64,000 nt of DNA. Source: Prolixibacteraceae bacterium. Lineage in GTDB: Bacteria; Bacteroidota; Bacteroidia; Bacteroidales; Prolixibacteraceae. The notes under the pieces were generated by a model. The model was not told the origin of the DNA. It did not search any database and saw only the letters and a program-made list of their open reading frames with translations. The position numbers and the translations under genes are program-made. Within the stretch, counting starts at the first letter, position 1. Each line of letters opens with the position of its first letter. Below are positions 10,064 to 19,080 of the stretch, piece by piece. The stretch is taken from the NCBI GenBank assembly GCA_019720755.1, contig CP081303.1:3641501-3705500 (forward strand), given 5' to 3'.

Positions 10064-10106
10064 ATATTACAGCCCTTCGACAAGCTCAGGGACCATTCAG
10101 CAACAG
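10064..10106 (+). repeat. REP-like interspersed repeat, copy A
   Basis: A 43-bp sequence identical to 10328-10370. Its core CCCTTCGACAAGCTCAGGG (from 10073) recurs in inverted orientation at 26558 and 40028, and in decayed form at 39989. On one strand the core can fold with CCCT/AGGG ends. It is preceded by a copy of a second repeat beginning AGACAAGGCAGT near 10018. Confidence 0.8.
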
Positions 10107-10140
10107 GGTTCAAACAATATAAATAAAAAGAAATTATTAA

Positions 10141-10167
10141 AAGAAGTAGTCGACTCTATGACGTTGT
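10141..10167 (-). pseudogene. Remnant matching the 3' end of the neighbouring PorP/SprF gene
   Basis: Read on the minus strand this encodes QRHRVDYFF, nearly the C-terminus of the intact gene at 10443 (RRHRADYFF). The intact copy also has the same 43-bp repeat just beyond its stop. The arrangement suggests duplication of a gene end together with its downstream repeat, then decay. The match is short, so confidence is modest. Confidence 0.4.
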
Positions 10168-10264
10168 TTCGTAAGTTTATTTAAATTTATTGAATCGAAT
10201 CACCACGTCAATCAAATAAAACTCGATACCAATAATATATAATTTGCATAGCTCTGATACTCCT

Positions 10265-10285
10265 AGACAAGGCAGTGTCTTGTCT
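10265..10285. repeat. Palindromic repeat of the AGACAAG...CTTGTCT family
   Basis: A 7-bp perfect inverted repeat around a 7-nt loop. Related sequences occur near 10018 and 39879 (loose) and at 40096-40118 (perfect 8-bp arms). Each copy lies near a REP-like core, so the two repeat types seem to travel together. Confidence 0.6.
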
Positions 10286-10327
10286 CTAACGCTGAAGCAA
10301 CACTCTTACTCTTGATATCGATAGATT

Positions 10328-10370
10328 ATATTACAGCCCTTCGACAAGCTCAGGGACCATTCAGCAACAG
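10328..10370 (+). repeat. REP-like interspersed repeat, copy B
   Basis: Identical over 43 bp to copy A at 10064-10106. The whole gap 9976-10442 consists of two diverged halves, each with an AGACAAGGCAGT repeat, the 43-bp element and a PorP-like gene end. Confidence 0.8.
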
Positions 10371-10442
10371 CATACGAAGCGACAGATTGCAAAACAACAG
10401 ATTACCATACAACGTTGTGCAGACAATATAGATAGTAACAAA

Positions 10443-11444
10443 TTAGAAGAAATAGTCGGCTCTATGACGTCGCCTACGATATCTACTTCGTCTACCTGAA
10501 GGGATATCATAACTGACCATGATCTCATGCGTACTTGGCAACGTGGTCACATCTTTCAAGGAGGTCATATCGTAAGCATACCCCAGTCTCAACTGGTCCG
10601 TCATATTAAACTGCATACTCATTCCATAAGTATTTCTAGAGGTATACATCAAACCTGCAGTAAAATTGTCTCTATAGGTAACCATCACATGAAGATCCAC
10701 TCCAGTACTTGTATTTTTAATATACTGAACCATGGTAGCCAGCTTCATCACCATATCCCGATCCATTCTGAATTTATATGCACCCAAGAAATATATATGC
10801 ATCATATCCTTGCTGATAGAGGTAGTGGTAATCTCCTCTAAAGTGACACGACTTTGAATCAACTTAGGAACAGAAATTCCAATTAAGAACTTTGGATCAC
10901 GATACATGATACCCAATCCAAAGTTTGGTAATATCTTATTGGTTTGATCACTCATAAAGACAGGGTCATCTTTCGACTCTCCAATCCCCTCAATATTTGC
11001 AGAAAATAGATTAAAACCTCCGGAAATACCAAAACTAAGAAAACGACCTCGCCTATAATCCAAGAAGAGATGGTAGGCATAGTCTACATAAAAACCTGTT
11101 TGTGTAATCGGACCATATCGATCATACACAATACGCCCTCCAAATCCCATCTGGTTATTCATATAAGGCATTGTAAAAGCAGTTGTCATCGACATGGGTG
11201 CTCCCTCAAATCCAGTCCACTGCATACGCGTAAGCAACTTAATATTCATGGCATCTTGGGCACCAACATAAGCTGGATTGATCGTAGCCAAGTTATTCAG
11301 ATACTGAGTAAAGAGGGGATCCTCTTGTGCAGATAGCTTTAAGCTAAAAAGAAAGACACAAAGAGTCAATAGAAGCGATTTAAAACACCTATTACATCCT
11401 CTTAATATATTTGTCACTATTCTCATAAAAGCCCTTTTAAACAC
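10443..11444 (-). CDS. PorP/SprF-family type IX secretion outer-membrane protein
   Basis: Outer-membrane beta-barrel of 333 residues. Family members help export and anchor a cognate T9SS cargo with a gliding-motility-type C-terminal domain. A signal peptide ends near residue 40 (LCVFLFSLKLSAQ), then QEDPLFTQYLNNLATINPAYVGA, the hallmark family opening, and repeated barrel strands. Met7 is an alternative start giving a more usual leader. It lies 2 nt after the CTD-protein gene and closes a six-gene minus-strand operon, the usual cargo-SprF pairing. The C-terminus is unusually arginine-rich (RRSRYRRRRHRADYFF). Confidence 0.93.
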   Translation of the reverse strand: MFKRAFMRIVTNILRGCNRCFKSLLLTLCVFLFSLKLSAQEDPLFTQYLNNLATINPAYVGAQDAMNIKLLTRMQWTGFEGAPMSMTTAFTMPYMNNQMGFGGRIVYDRYGPITQTGFYVDYAYHLFLDYRRGRFLSFGISGGFNLFSANIEGIGESKDDPVFMSDQTNKILPNFGLGIMYRDPKFLIGISVPKLIQSRVTLEEITTTSISKDMMHIYFLGAYKFRMDRDMVMKLATMVQYIKNTSTGVDLHVMVTYRDNFTAGLMYTSRNTYGMSMQFNMTDQLRLGYAYDMTSLKDVTTLPSTHEIMVSYDIPSGRRSRYRRRRHRADYFF

Positions 11445-11446
11445 AT

Positions 11447-12883
11447 CTATCTGCTTATATAAACATACCCCTTCTTCACAGGATATTTGTCTGTTTTCAA
11501 AATATAGTAATACGTACCAGGATTCACTTCAGAACCCTTGTTCTGTCCCTCTGTAGCAATACCATCCCACCACGAAGTCTCTCCATCCAATCCATAACGA
11601 TTGTTTTGGTATACCAAGTCTCCAAAACGGTTATAAATATGAATCTCCGACTTCTCACATGCGGTGATGGCTTTCACTCTAAAACGATCATTGATACCAT
11701 CATTGTTTGGAGAGAAACCACGCACTACAGTCAAGTGACCTGCTTTGGTTAGAATCTTCACAAATTCAGTAGAACAGTTTCCTAGTAGGTCACAAATTTC
11801 ATACTCAAACTGATCCTCTCCAATATAGTATTCATCCGGTGTATAACGAATCAAGTTTTTAGATATATACTCGGCCTTACCATGTAGTGGTTTGTTATAG
11901 ATCTTCAGAGAGGTTGTATCCATATCGTTCTCCAAGTCATAATCATTATTCAACACCTGGAAATCAACATACTCCATCTCTCTTGTCGTTCCAATATCCT
12001 CTTTGGTAATCGGAGCGGTACCATTAGAGATCACATCATACTCCACTTCGCTCTTACAGCCATTGCGATCCACCACTCTTAGCACATAGGTTCCTGCATT
12101 ATAAACGATTAATTTAGACGGATCCGTCGCATCCACTTTGCCCTTTGCATCAGCTTCAGGATCTTTGTTCGACCAGAAATAGAGAAGGTTATTCCCTACC
12201 GAACTGCTTCCATCTAACACAATCCACGAATCAGGGAGTACCTTGCTAGCTCCTTCCACACGTACTTCAGGCTCTGGGTCAATCACCACATCCTTCTCTT
12301 CACGATCTCGAGAACCATCTTTATCTACCACTTCCAACCATACTTTGACAGTACCAGTGGTATTTCCTTTGATAAAGCTCACCTTCGATTGGTATGGATT
12401 ACTAAAATACTTTTTAGGTCCCCATTCATAGCGAAGATGTTCCCCGCTAGATTTAGAACCATCAAGCTCTATAGTCTCCTCGCAACTACCCATAAAGGCA
12501 TTTCTAAAGCCATCTTGTTTGCTTGCAATAATCTTTGCTTGGGTAACCATACCCACCTCTACTACGATCGTAGTGGTCTCCCCCAAACAGCCATTATTTC
12601 GTTCTGTAGGGGTCACACTGATCTCATAGGTTCCATCATTATAGAAATAGATTAGTTCAGTAGTCTCGTTATCAGAAGTGATCTTATAATTCATATCCTT
12701 CCCTTCCAAGGTGCGAATACTCCACTTATAAGTATACGAAAGTTCTGCTACCGCCGCCTTAAAACGATGCACCGATCCTCTCAAAACAGTGACATCAGGA
12801 GTGGGCGTCTGTGCACGACCAACTCCTAGTGTGACTATCCAAAGGATACACAAGGTCCATATTTTAAAACAAGATAATTTCAA
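11447..12883 (-). CDS. Exported protein with gliding-motility-type (T9SS type B) C-terminal domain
   Basis: 478-residue surface protein and likely T9SS cargo. A signal peptide (ILWIVTLGVGRAQ) is followed by Ig/PKD-like domains with paired cysteines (about 30-290). A cadherin-like module (about 305-370, VLNNDYDLENDMD then TPDEYYIGEDQFEYEI) comes next. The C-terminal domain from about 383 has RGFSPNNDGINDRFRV and IYNRFGDLVYQNN, the signature of the gliding-motility-associated CTD. In known systems this domain needs a neighbouring SprF-like protein for secretion, and one is encoded 2 nt downstream. It is probably the terminal part of a surface structure formed with the four upstream exported proteins, which is inference. 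Confidence 0.92.
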   Translation of the reverse strand: MKLSCFKIWTLCILWIVTLGVGRAQTPTPDVTVLRGSVHRFKAAVAELSYTYKWSIRTLEGKDMNYKITSDNETTELIYFYNDGTYEISVTPTERNNGCLGETTTIVVEVGMVTQAKIIASKQDGFRNAFMGSCEETIELDGSKSSGEHLRYEWGPKKYFSNPYQSKVSFIKGNTTGTVKVWLEVVDKDGSRDREEKDVVIDPEPEVRVEGASKVLPDSWIVLDGSSSVGNNLLYFWSNKDPEADAKGKVDATDPSKLIVYNAGTYVLRVVDRNGCKSEVEYDVISNGTAPITKEDIGTTREMEYVDFQVLNNDYDLENDMDTTSLKIYNKPLHGKAEYISKNLIRYTPDEYYIGEDQFEYEICDLLGNCSTEFVKILTKAGHLTVVRGFSPNNDGINDRFRVKAITACEKSEIHIYNRFGDLVYQNNRYGLDGETSWWDGIATEGQNKGSEVNPGTYYYILKTDKYPVKKGYVYISR

Positions 12884-12910
12884 ACTTCTACGTTATTAAT
12901 CATTTAATTA

Positions 12911-13642
12911 CTACTCCACAATGGTAATCTTACCAGCACGTGGACGTTTTTTCACTAAGAAAGTGGCACGACGTTTCGACGCATCCACTGCAACAGGCAA
13001 ACCATTCTGTGTAGTCACCCCTAAAATATCAACCACATACTCGTGGTCTGTCTCAAAATCTGACTTTGGAAATTTGATCACCAACTCCGTAGCATCATGC
13101 TCCACCAATATCTCTTGGGTTCGAACCTCCGAACCACTATCTGACATTCGTACCTTAACTCGCAAAGGATAGTATGATTTAAAGTGAGTCGACTTTGGCT
13201 CAATATGTTTTTTAATAGGAATCAATAGTGGCACTTCGTCTTCGAATGAAGTCGAACAAGCTTCTCTATCCGAAACAGTAAAACCCAAGTTCATATCATT
13301 TACAATCACCTGAACCATGGTAATTCTACTATTCAAACATCCTGCCTCTTCTGTGTCGATACGAAGCACATACTTCCCCTGCTTCATAAACATACAAGAA
13401 GCTACAGAGAGCTTCGATGAACCCAAAAACTTCGCTTCATCAGAAGAAGAGGCAGTAGAAATCATGCTATAACCAGCGTAAAGGGTCCAGTTATAGCTTC
13501 TATCTACCACCTCATCCATACTAAAACTCTGTATCTCCCCTTCATAGAGGTACAAAGACTCCTGTCCCCACACTTTCGTGGAGACATTACAAAAGCACCA
13601 CATCAAAAGCAATGGGTAAATATGTCGAAGTCTTCTATACAT
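12911..13642 (-). CDS. Exported Ig-like protein of the T9SS-linked operon (243 aa)
   Basis: Not a named family I recognise. The signal peptide runs to about residue 26 (LLLMWCFCNVSTKVWGQ). The rest looks beta-rich and extracellular. A block EEAGCLNSRITMVQVIVND followed about 17 residues later by a second cysteine (SDREAC) is shared in pattern with the next two upstream genes. That suggests a tandem family with one conserved disulfide. There is no CTD and no anchor. It lies 27 nt upstream of the CTD gene. A structural or adhesin subunit is the best guess. Confidence 0.75.
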   Translation of the reverse strand: MYRRLRHIYPLLLMWCFCNVSTKVWGQESLYLYEGEIQSFSMDEVVDRSYNWTLYAGYSMISTASSSDEAKFLGSSKLSVASCMFMKQGKYVLRIDTEEAGCLNSRITMVQVIVNDMNLGFTVSDREACSTSFEDEVPLLIPIKKHIEPKSTHFKSYYPLRVKVRMSDSGSEVRTQEILVEHDATELVIKFPKSDFETDHEYVVDILGVTTQNGLPVAVDASKRRATFLVKKRPRAGKITIVE

Positions 13643-13664
13643 TAATTCGTTTTAGTAAACAATA

Positions 13665-14636
13665 TTATCTTTCAACAGTAATAGCACCGTTCTGATGACG
13701 ATTAATTGTAATATTAGTCTTATCGTTCGCTGCATCAACCTCCGCAACAGATTGCTCTACAATCGTTTGATTTGCAAGTTTCAAGACAGGAACAATCTCT
13801 GCACGACTATCATACTTATCATTATCTACATATCTAATACGATTATCAATCACTGCGTTCAACTTCACATCCGTCACAGGACCAGTACCTTTAATCTTAT
13901 AGGTATTATCCCCAAAAGCCTCAATCGTAACTTTATCCGTATAGCCAGTTGCAGCTACCAAACTAGTCAAATAGATATCGCCATTAGTTTTTGGTTCTGC
14001 TTCATCTGTAGCACCTTTGACTCCAACATAAGAGATTGTCGTTTCCCATGCATCAATGTCATTGACTCCAGTCACAGAGAAGTTGTAAACAATATTGGCA
14101 AAACCTTGGTCATAAACCACAGTTGTATTACCCTCAATAATAGGCGCAACTTGCTCTGCATAACAGTATCTAGTTCCAACCACAGCCAAGTTCATATCGA
14201 ATGTACTCTGTGTTATCTGAATAGGCAACATACGAAGGTTTTTACAACCATCTTTAACAGTCTCTACTTGGACATAGTAGTAATTTGCAACAGGAGCTTC
14301 AGGATTCCAATCAATCTTTACCTTTCTTAGCTTTCGATCAGCAGCAGTTGCTGCATCATTCTCGTCTGCATATACAGCCACAGGAGTCGTTTCTCCTTTG
14401 GCATTGGTAAAAGTTGCATCCACCCAAGCAGACCCACTCAACATCTTTACAGACCAACTCTCAGTTGCAGTCTCCTCAGTAGTAATACTATAGATATGCA
14501 TTGCTCCTGGAAAAGGAGCGGTTCCCGTAGAAGTTACAGTAGACTTAGTTGTAGCATCCGTTCCTGCAGGATCTTGTGCAAAAACAGATCCTGAGATCAA
14601 TAGAACAATAATCGAACTTGTAAACAATCTCATCAT
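13665..14636 (-). CDS. Exported beta-rich protein of the T9SS-linked operon (323 aa)
   Basis: The signal peptide ends VLLISGSVFAQ (about residue 21) and is followed by a Thr/Ala-rich stretch and beta-strand-like sequence. The shared block is present: KDGCKNLRMLPIQITQSTF, then GTRYC. A second domain (about 190-300) resembles a spaced beta sandwich. It is acidic and rich in Thr, Val and Asp, as expected of an extracellular filament or adhesin subunit. It sits 22 nt upstream of the 243-residue gene. The exact function is unknown. Confidence 0.75.
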   Translation of the reverse strand: MMRLFTSSIIVLLISGSVFAQDPAGTDATTKSTVTSTGTAPFPGAMHIYSITTEETATESWSVKMLSGSAWVDATFTNAKGETTPVAVYADENDAATAADRKLRKVKIDWNPEAPVANYYYVQVETVKDGCKNLRMLPIQITQSTFDMNLAVVGTRYCYAEQVAPIIEGNTTVVYDQGFANIVYNFSVTGVNDIDAWETTISYVGVKGATDEAEPKTNGDIYLTSLVAATGYTDKVTIEAFGDNTYKIKGTGPVTDVKLNAVIDNRIRYVDNDKYDSRAEIVPVLKLANQTIVEQSVAEVDAANDKTNITINRHQNGAITVER

Positions 14637-14730
14637 AATTCAACGATCAAGAAATTATATTGAAATATTAAGATTCTATAGAATAGAGCTAGTGTAAAAA
14701 CACTAGCCCAAACTTGAATCTATTAAATTA

Positions 14731-15798
14731 TTATTTTGATGTTCCGATAGTTTCTGCTGCTGCTTTACCAACTTTAATATCAGAAGTATTAGCAAGACCA
14801 GTATAAGTTACAACATCACTAGTTTTAGCTGTATTATAAGCAACAGTAAAATTACCAGAACCAGTTAAATCTGTATTTGTAATATTAGAGCGATCAACTG
14901 TAATAGAGTTTGTTATCGTTTTATCTAAAAGTACTTGATTAACTCTTACTCGTACATATACATTTTCATTAGTCAACACATCAGCTGTTCCATCATTAGA
15001 TATAAAAAGATATTTATCTCCAACTAGGTTGATTGTTCCAAACTCAGTTGTAGAAGTAAAAGAACCTGCATCTTCTTTTACAATAGTAACTTCTATAGTA
15101 GAAAAATCAGTTGTTTTAAGAGCTGCAAAAGTTTCATCTGCTTGCTCAATTGTCATGTTATTGGTCATTGAAAACTCCCAAACACCTCCTACATAATTTG
15201 TTTTTACATCATAGATAAAATCAACATAACCTTTAGCACCATCGATACTTACTTCACCAGACTGAGTCTTACAGTATTGTGTAGCCATTGCAAATGGGTT
15301 CGTTATCAATGCCAACAAATTCTCTTGAACAATAATTGGAAAATCTCTATGAGTGGTACAACTTTCTTCTGAAGTTTCAGTATACACAACGATATATTCT
15401 CCCGCAGGCAATTGGTTACCAAATGTAAAAGTTCCTGTACGCTTTGTCGCAGTAATATCTGATGCATCAGGATCGACAACGGTATACCCAACACCCTTAT
15501 TAGCCATTGCTATATTAGTAATTAATCCAGCATCAGGAATCAATGTATTCACAACAGCAGAGCGATCGGCTTTATTGACAAGAGACCAAGCTCCTGTTGT
15601 ACCTTCCTCTTTTATATCTACACTATAAGAATAAACACCTCCTTGAATAGGCTTATCACCACCATAAGAAGTAATATTATACTCCATTGTATGTGTAACT
15701 TCAGTACCAGCAGGTGTAGTTGGAGTAGGTAATTTCTGTGCTTTTGCAGCCAAAGCGCAAATAAAAAGGGTTAGAATTAATGTAACTTTTTTCATCAT
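14731..15798 (-). CDS. Exported beta-rich protein of the T9SS-linked operon (355 aa)
   Basis: The signal peptide MMKKVTLILTLFICALAAKA is followed by a Thr/Pro-rich segment and Ig-like sequence. It carries the block EESCTTHRDFPIIVQENLL, then MATQYC, matching its two downstream neighbours. The C-terminal half has regular Thr/Val strands and no anchor. A 94-nt gap separates it from the next gene, with no convincing terminator inside. It is probably a paralogous structural subunit; the function is not established. Confidence 0.75.
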   Translation of the reverse strand: MMKKVTLILTLFICALAAKAQKLPTPTTPAGTEVTHTMEYNITSYGGDKPIQGGVYSYSVDIKEEGTTGAWSLVNKADRSAVVNTLIPDAGLITNIAMANKGVGYTVVDPDASDITATKRTGTFTFGNQLPAGEYIVVYTETSEESCTTHRDFPIIVQENLLALITNPFAMATQYCKTQSGEVSIDGAKGYVDFIYDVKTNYVGGVWEFSMTNNMTIEQADETFAALKTTDFSTIEVTIVKEDAGSFTSTTEFGTINLVGDKYLFISNDGTADVLTNENVYVRVRVNQVLLDKTITNSITVDRSNITNTDLTGSGNFTVAYNTAKTSDVVTYTGLANTSDIKVGKAAAETIGTSK

Positions 15799-15830
15799 AA
15801 TTGTTTGTATTAATTGTTGCTTGTAAAATT

Positions 15831-16613
15831 TTAAATATAAATTTCGCTTGGTGAAGGTGTTTTATGAATAACCATTGTATAGATGACACTTTCTACTGTG
15901 CAAAATGGATCTTTAACCACAAGAATCACACTATAGCTACCGACAGGATAAGATTTCGTTGGGGCACTAGACAAGTCTGTCACTGTCTCGACCAAATTTC
16001 CACCTGCATCCTCTATGCGATAGCTCATCTCTAAGGCATCTCCATCTGCATCATTTACAGGTACAGAAGAAAAATCAAACGTTTCTGAGTAGGGTTTCCA
16101 ATTTTCACCTTCGTTAGAACACTTTACTAAAACCACCGACGCTGTTGCTGTAATCGTTGGTTTTGTATTCAACTTAATATGAATCCTGGACGTTACTGAA
16201 TTACAATGTTCCTCTCCTCCACTATCACGACTAGTTTGGGTCACATCCAACGTCACTTCTGTATGGCCACTACCAGTTGATGATACGGGCCACTTCACCT
16301 TGACACTAGACTTAGAGCTCTCACCCAGAATTTCCTCTTTACTAGAAAGAGTTTCATCTGGCATAAAAACACCATCACCTGAGACTTCCCACTTAATCTT
16401 GTCGAATTTATAATCATTCGCATCAACATCATAAGCAGTAGAGGCATCGACAGAGAAGGGGAATTCAACTCCACGATGACACACTAAAGGATTCGATTTC
16501 GAACCCCTTTCACCATCAGGTAATTCATTTACAGTCTGACCAAACAGTAGCATAGAGGAACACATGATTCCCCCCAAAAATACAAGCCTTATTTTTTTTA
16601 AACAACACATCAA
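15831..16613 (-). CDS. Exported PKD/Ig-like protein, first gene of the T9SS-linked operon (260 aa)
   Basis: The signal peptide runs to about residue 26 (GGIMCSSMLLFGQ). The mature part contains cysteines at LVCHRG, EEHCNS, LVKCSN and DPFCTV, and a cadherin/PKD-like segment VNDADGDALEMSYRIED. It differs from the three following paralogues but shares the exported, beta-rich character. Being first in the operon, its upstream AT-rich region should hold the promoter. No T9SS C-terminal domain is present. Function unknown. Confidence 0.75.
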   Translation of the reverse strand: MMCCLKKIRLVFLGGIMCSSMLLFGQTVNELPDGERGSKSNPLVCHRGVEFPFSVDASTAYDVDANDYKFDKIKWEVSGDGVFMPDETLSSKEEILGESSKSSVKVKWPVSSTGSGHTEVTLDVTQTSRDSGGEEHCNSVTSRIHIKLNTKPTITATASVVLVKCSNEGENWKPYSETFDFSSVPVNDADGDALEMSYRIEDAGGNLVETVTDLSSAPTKSYPVGSYSVILVVKDPFCTVESVIYTMVIHKTPSPSEIYI

Positions 16614-17375
16614 ACACCTATAAGCTTAACAACTTTTACCACTATTTTACGTCAATACACAAACACAACACTAGAGGCGATGCCCTACTAGCGATGCTAC
16701 AAACATAGAATTTAAGTAGTTATCCACAAAGAGTTTCAGACATGTAAGTCTTATTATGGCACTTAGACGCAAAGGTCAACTCTAAAAATGATTGCTACCC
16801 CAATCTATAATAGGCTAATACATAGTTCTTAAAACAGTGAATAATATATCACAATTTAACGTTTACAATTTGTCACCATTTTTAAAAATCATGTCATAGA
16901 TAAATAGTATTCCACTAGCAAGTATTTTAAGCCCAAACAAAGAAAATAAAATTAAAAACACAACAAACTTCACTACACTATATCTCTATTTATCAACATA
17001 TTACAAACACACAGTAATCCATAATGACAAACAACAAAAAACCATTAACATAATAATTAAGATCTACATATTTTTTATATGTCATACTAATTTTAGATCA
17101 TAATTTACTTAATTGATTAAAAGAAAACCTATGACATTTAAAGATCGAAAGAAGCAAAAAGGAGTGAACAAAATGTGTTAAAACATTTTGTTAAATATTG
17201 TTAAACATTATTATGTACACCTACAAATCGATCATTTTAACATAAAATGGTCTTTTAGAACATGATAATTAAAGACAATAAAGCACATTATTATACATAA
17301 GAATAGTGCCAATTATTCACACAATATTTGTTAATACATCACCCTCAAAAACACGGCAAGAATAGGGTAATGCTC
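16614..17375. other. AT-rich non-coding stretch with DnaA-box-like sites
   Basis: No credible gene is present. There are two exact TTATNCACA matches, TTATCCACA at 16720-16728 and TTATTCACA at 17313-17321. One-mismatch versions lie near 16837 (reverse), 16989 and 17291. A 9-bp inverted repeat AACAAAATG...CATTTTGTT lies at 17167-17192. It could be a large promoter region for the minus-strand operon, or a replication-related site. Both flanking genes run on the minus strand, which is not the usual divergent picture of an origin. Confidence 0.4.
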
Positions 17376-17429
17376 TAAAAAAATCCCTGTCAAATATACA
17401 GTTTTACATAACTATAAATTCACAGGGAT
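17376..17429 (-). terminator. Terminator after porX
   Basis: On the minus strand ATCCCTGT (from 17429) pairs with ACAGGGAT (to 17383) across a long AT-rich loop of about 31 nt, followed by a T run. Position just past the porX stop supports it; the long loop lowers confidence. Confidence 0.6.
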
Positions 17430-17460
17430 AATTTATAAAAAGTATAAGTTTAGCGAATCA

Positions 17461-19014
17461 CTACTTAGGTTTCAACACAACAAATGGGATCAACATCTCT
17501 TCCATAGAGATCCCGCCATGTTGGAATGTATCGAAGTAGGTTGCAGAAAACTGGTTATAGTTGTTCTTATAAACGAAGTAATCATACGGTTTTGTGAAGA
17601 TATACTTGGTGGAGACTTGAGGATGAGGTAAACCAATATCATTAGGACGTCCAACCTCAAACACTCCCTTAGAAGGATATTTCAAATTCCTACCCAACTT
17701 ATATCTCAAGTTGGTATTGGTATTTCTTTCCCCTTGGATCTTCACAGGATTCTTCACACGAGTCGTTCCATGGTCGGATGTGATCACCACATGAATATCT
17801 TCGGAAGCCAACTTTTCTAGAAGGCCTTTCAACTGGGAATGCTCGAACCAACTCTTAGCCAAAGATCTAAAAGCAGCCTCATCGCCAGCAAGCTCTTTTA
17901 TCATATCCATATCGGTGCGTGCATGAGAGATCATGTCAATAAAGTTAATCACCAAAACCGAGAAGTCGGCTTGGGTAATCTTTGCATAATGATCCATCAC
18001 CTTCCCTCCTGTATGGGCATTCGACGCCTTAATAAACTGTACTTTCTCCTTTCTACGATAGCGTTCACACTGGCGCATAAGAAGGGTCTCTTCATGGAGG
18101 TTCTTAAACCCATCCTCCTCTTCGCCAACCCAGCAATCTGGATACATCGTAGCAATTTGATTTGGGGTAAGACCCGCGAAAAGACTATTTCTTGCATACA
18201 TCGTAGCGGTAGGAAGGATACTGCAACACACAGCTTCTTTCACCACACTATAGTTCATTAGAATCAACTCTTTCAGAGCCAGCCAATGATCGAAGCGTAA
18301 GTTATCTATCACCAACATAAAGACCTTCTTTCCTTGATCCAAGATTGGAAATACTCCTTTAGATATTGCATTCACTGAATTCAGGGAGAAGTTCTGTATT
18401 CCGCTATCGTGCCAATCGTGGTAGTTGTTCTGGACAAATTTAAAGAAAGCTTGGTTGGCCTCTCTTTTTTGCATAGACAAAATCTCATCCATTGCATCAT
18501 CCTTGCTATCTGAGAGTTGTAATTCCCACTGCTCAAGTTTTACGAAAAGACGTTTCCAGTCTTCTATATCACGACAATCCCCAATCTCTTGAGATATCTG
18601 CATAAAAGACTCACGATACCTCGTCGTCACATTTTGCGAGACTAGTTTCTCATTGTCCAACACCTTTTTTAGACACAAAAGAATCTGTGCAGGGCGAACA
18701 GGTTTAATCAAATAATCCGCAATCTTAGACCCCAAAGCCTCCTCCATCACATTCTCCTCTTCACTCTTGGTCACCATCACCACAGGCAAAGAGCTATCCA
18801 ACTCTTTAATAAGAGGAAGCGTTTGCAATCCGGTTATACCAGGCATGTGTTCATCTAAGAAGACCACATCATAGTGATTATCACGAATAAGATCCAACGC
18901 ATCGTGTCCGTTGGTAGCCTCTTCCACCTCATATCCTTTAGTATTCAAGAATATAATATGTGGTTTCAACATCTCTATCTCATCATCCACCCATAAAATT
19001 TTCATCGTATCCAT
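17461..19014 (-). CDS. porX: PorX-type T9SS regulator: receiver plus PglZ domain
   Basis: Cytoplasmic two-component regulator that controls and interacts with the type IX secretion system. In its 517 residues the receiver domain (about 4-120) has WVDDE and phospho-acceptor Asp54 in FLDEHMPG, with Thr82 and Lys104 in conserved positions. A helical linker (about 125-225) leads to a PglZ/alkaline-phosphatase-like domain (about 228-517) with MLVIDNLRFDHW, ILPTATMYARN and VITSDHGTTR, the metal-binding and nucleophile motifs. This architecture and length are diagnostic of PorX. It follows porW by 66 nt on the same strand. Its partner kinase PorY is not in the window. Confidence 0.95.
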   Translation of the reverse strand: MDTMKILWVDDEIEMLKPHIIFLNTKGYEVEEATNGHDALDLIRDNHYDVVFLDEHMPGITGLQTLPLIKELDSSLPVVMVTKSEEENVMEEALGSKIADYLIKPVRPAQILLCLKKVLDNEKLVSQNVTTRYRESFMQISQEIGDCRDIEDWKRLFVKLEQWELQLSDSKDDAMDEILSMQKREANQAFFKFVQNNYHDWHDSGIQNFSLNSVNAISKGVFPILDQGKKVFMLVIDNLRFDHWLALKELILMNYSVVKEAVCCSILPTATMYARNSLFAGLTPNQIATMYPDCWVGEEEDGFKNLHEETLLMRQCERYRRKEKVQFIKASNAHTGGKVMDHYAKITQADFSVLVINFIDMISHARTDMDMIKELAGDEAAFRSLAKSWFEHSQLKGLLEKLASEDIHVVITSDHGTTRVKNPVKIQGERNTNTNLRYKLGRNLKYPSKGVFEVGRPNDIGLPHPQVSTKYIFTKPYDYFVYKNNYNQFSATYFDTFQHGGISMEEMLIPFVVLKPK

Positions 19015-19080
19015 ACATTTAATCCTTCCATAATCTTCACAACAAGATAGGAATCGTTGGGGGGATACTCAAGAGAAAGG

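Noticed and set aside
17461-19014. PglZ domain suggesting a BREX phage-defence gene
   Set aside because: The receiver-plus-PglZ architecture, 517-residue length and neighbouring porW identify PorX. No other BREX genes are present.
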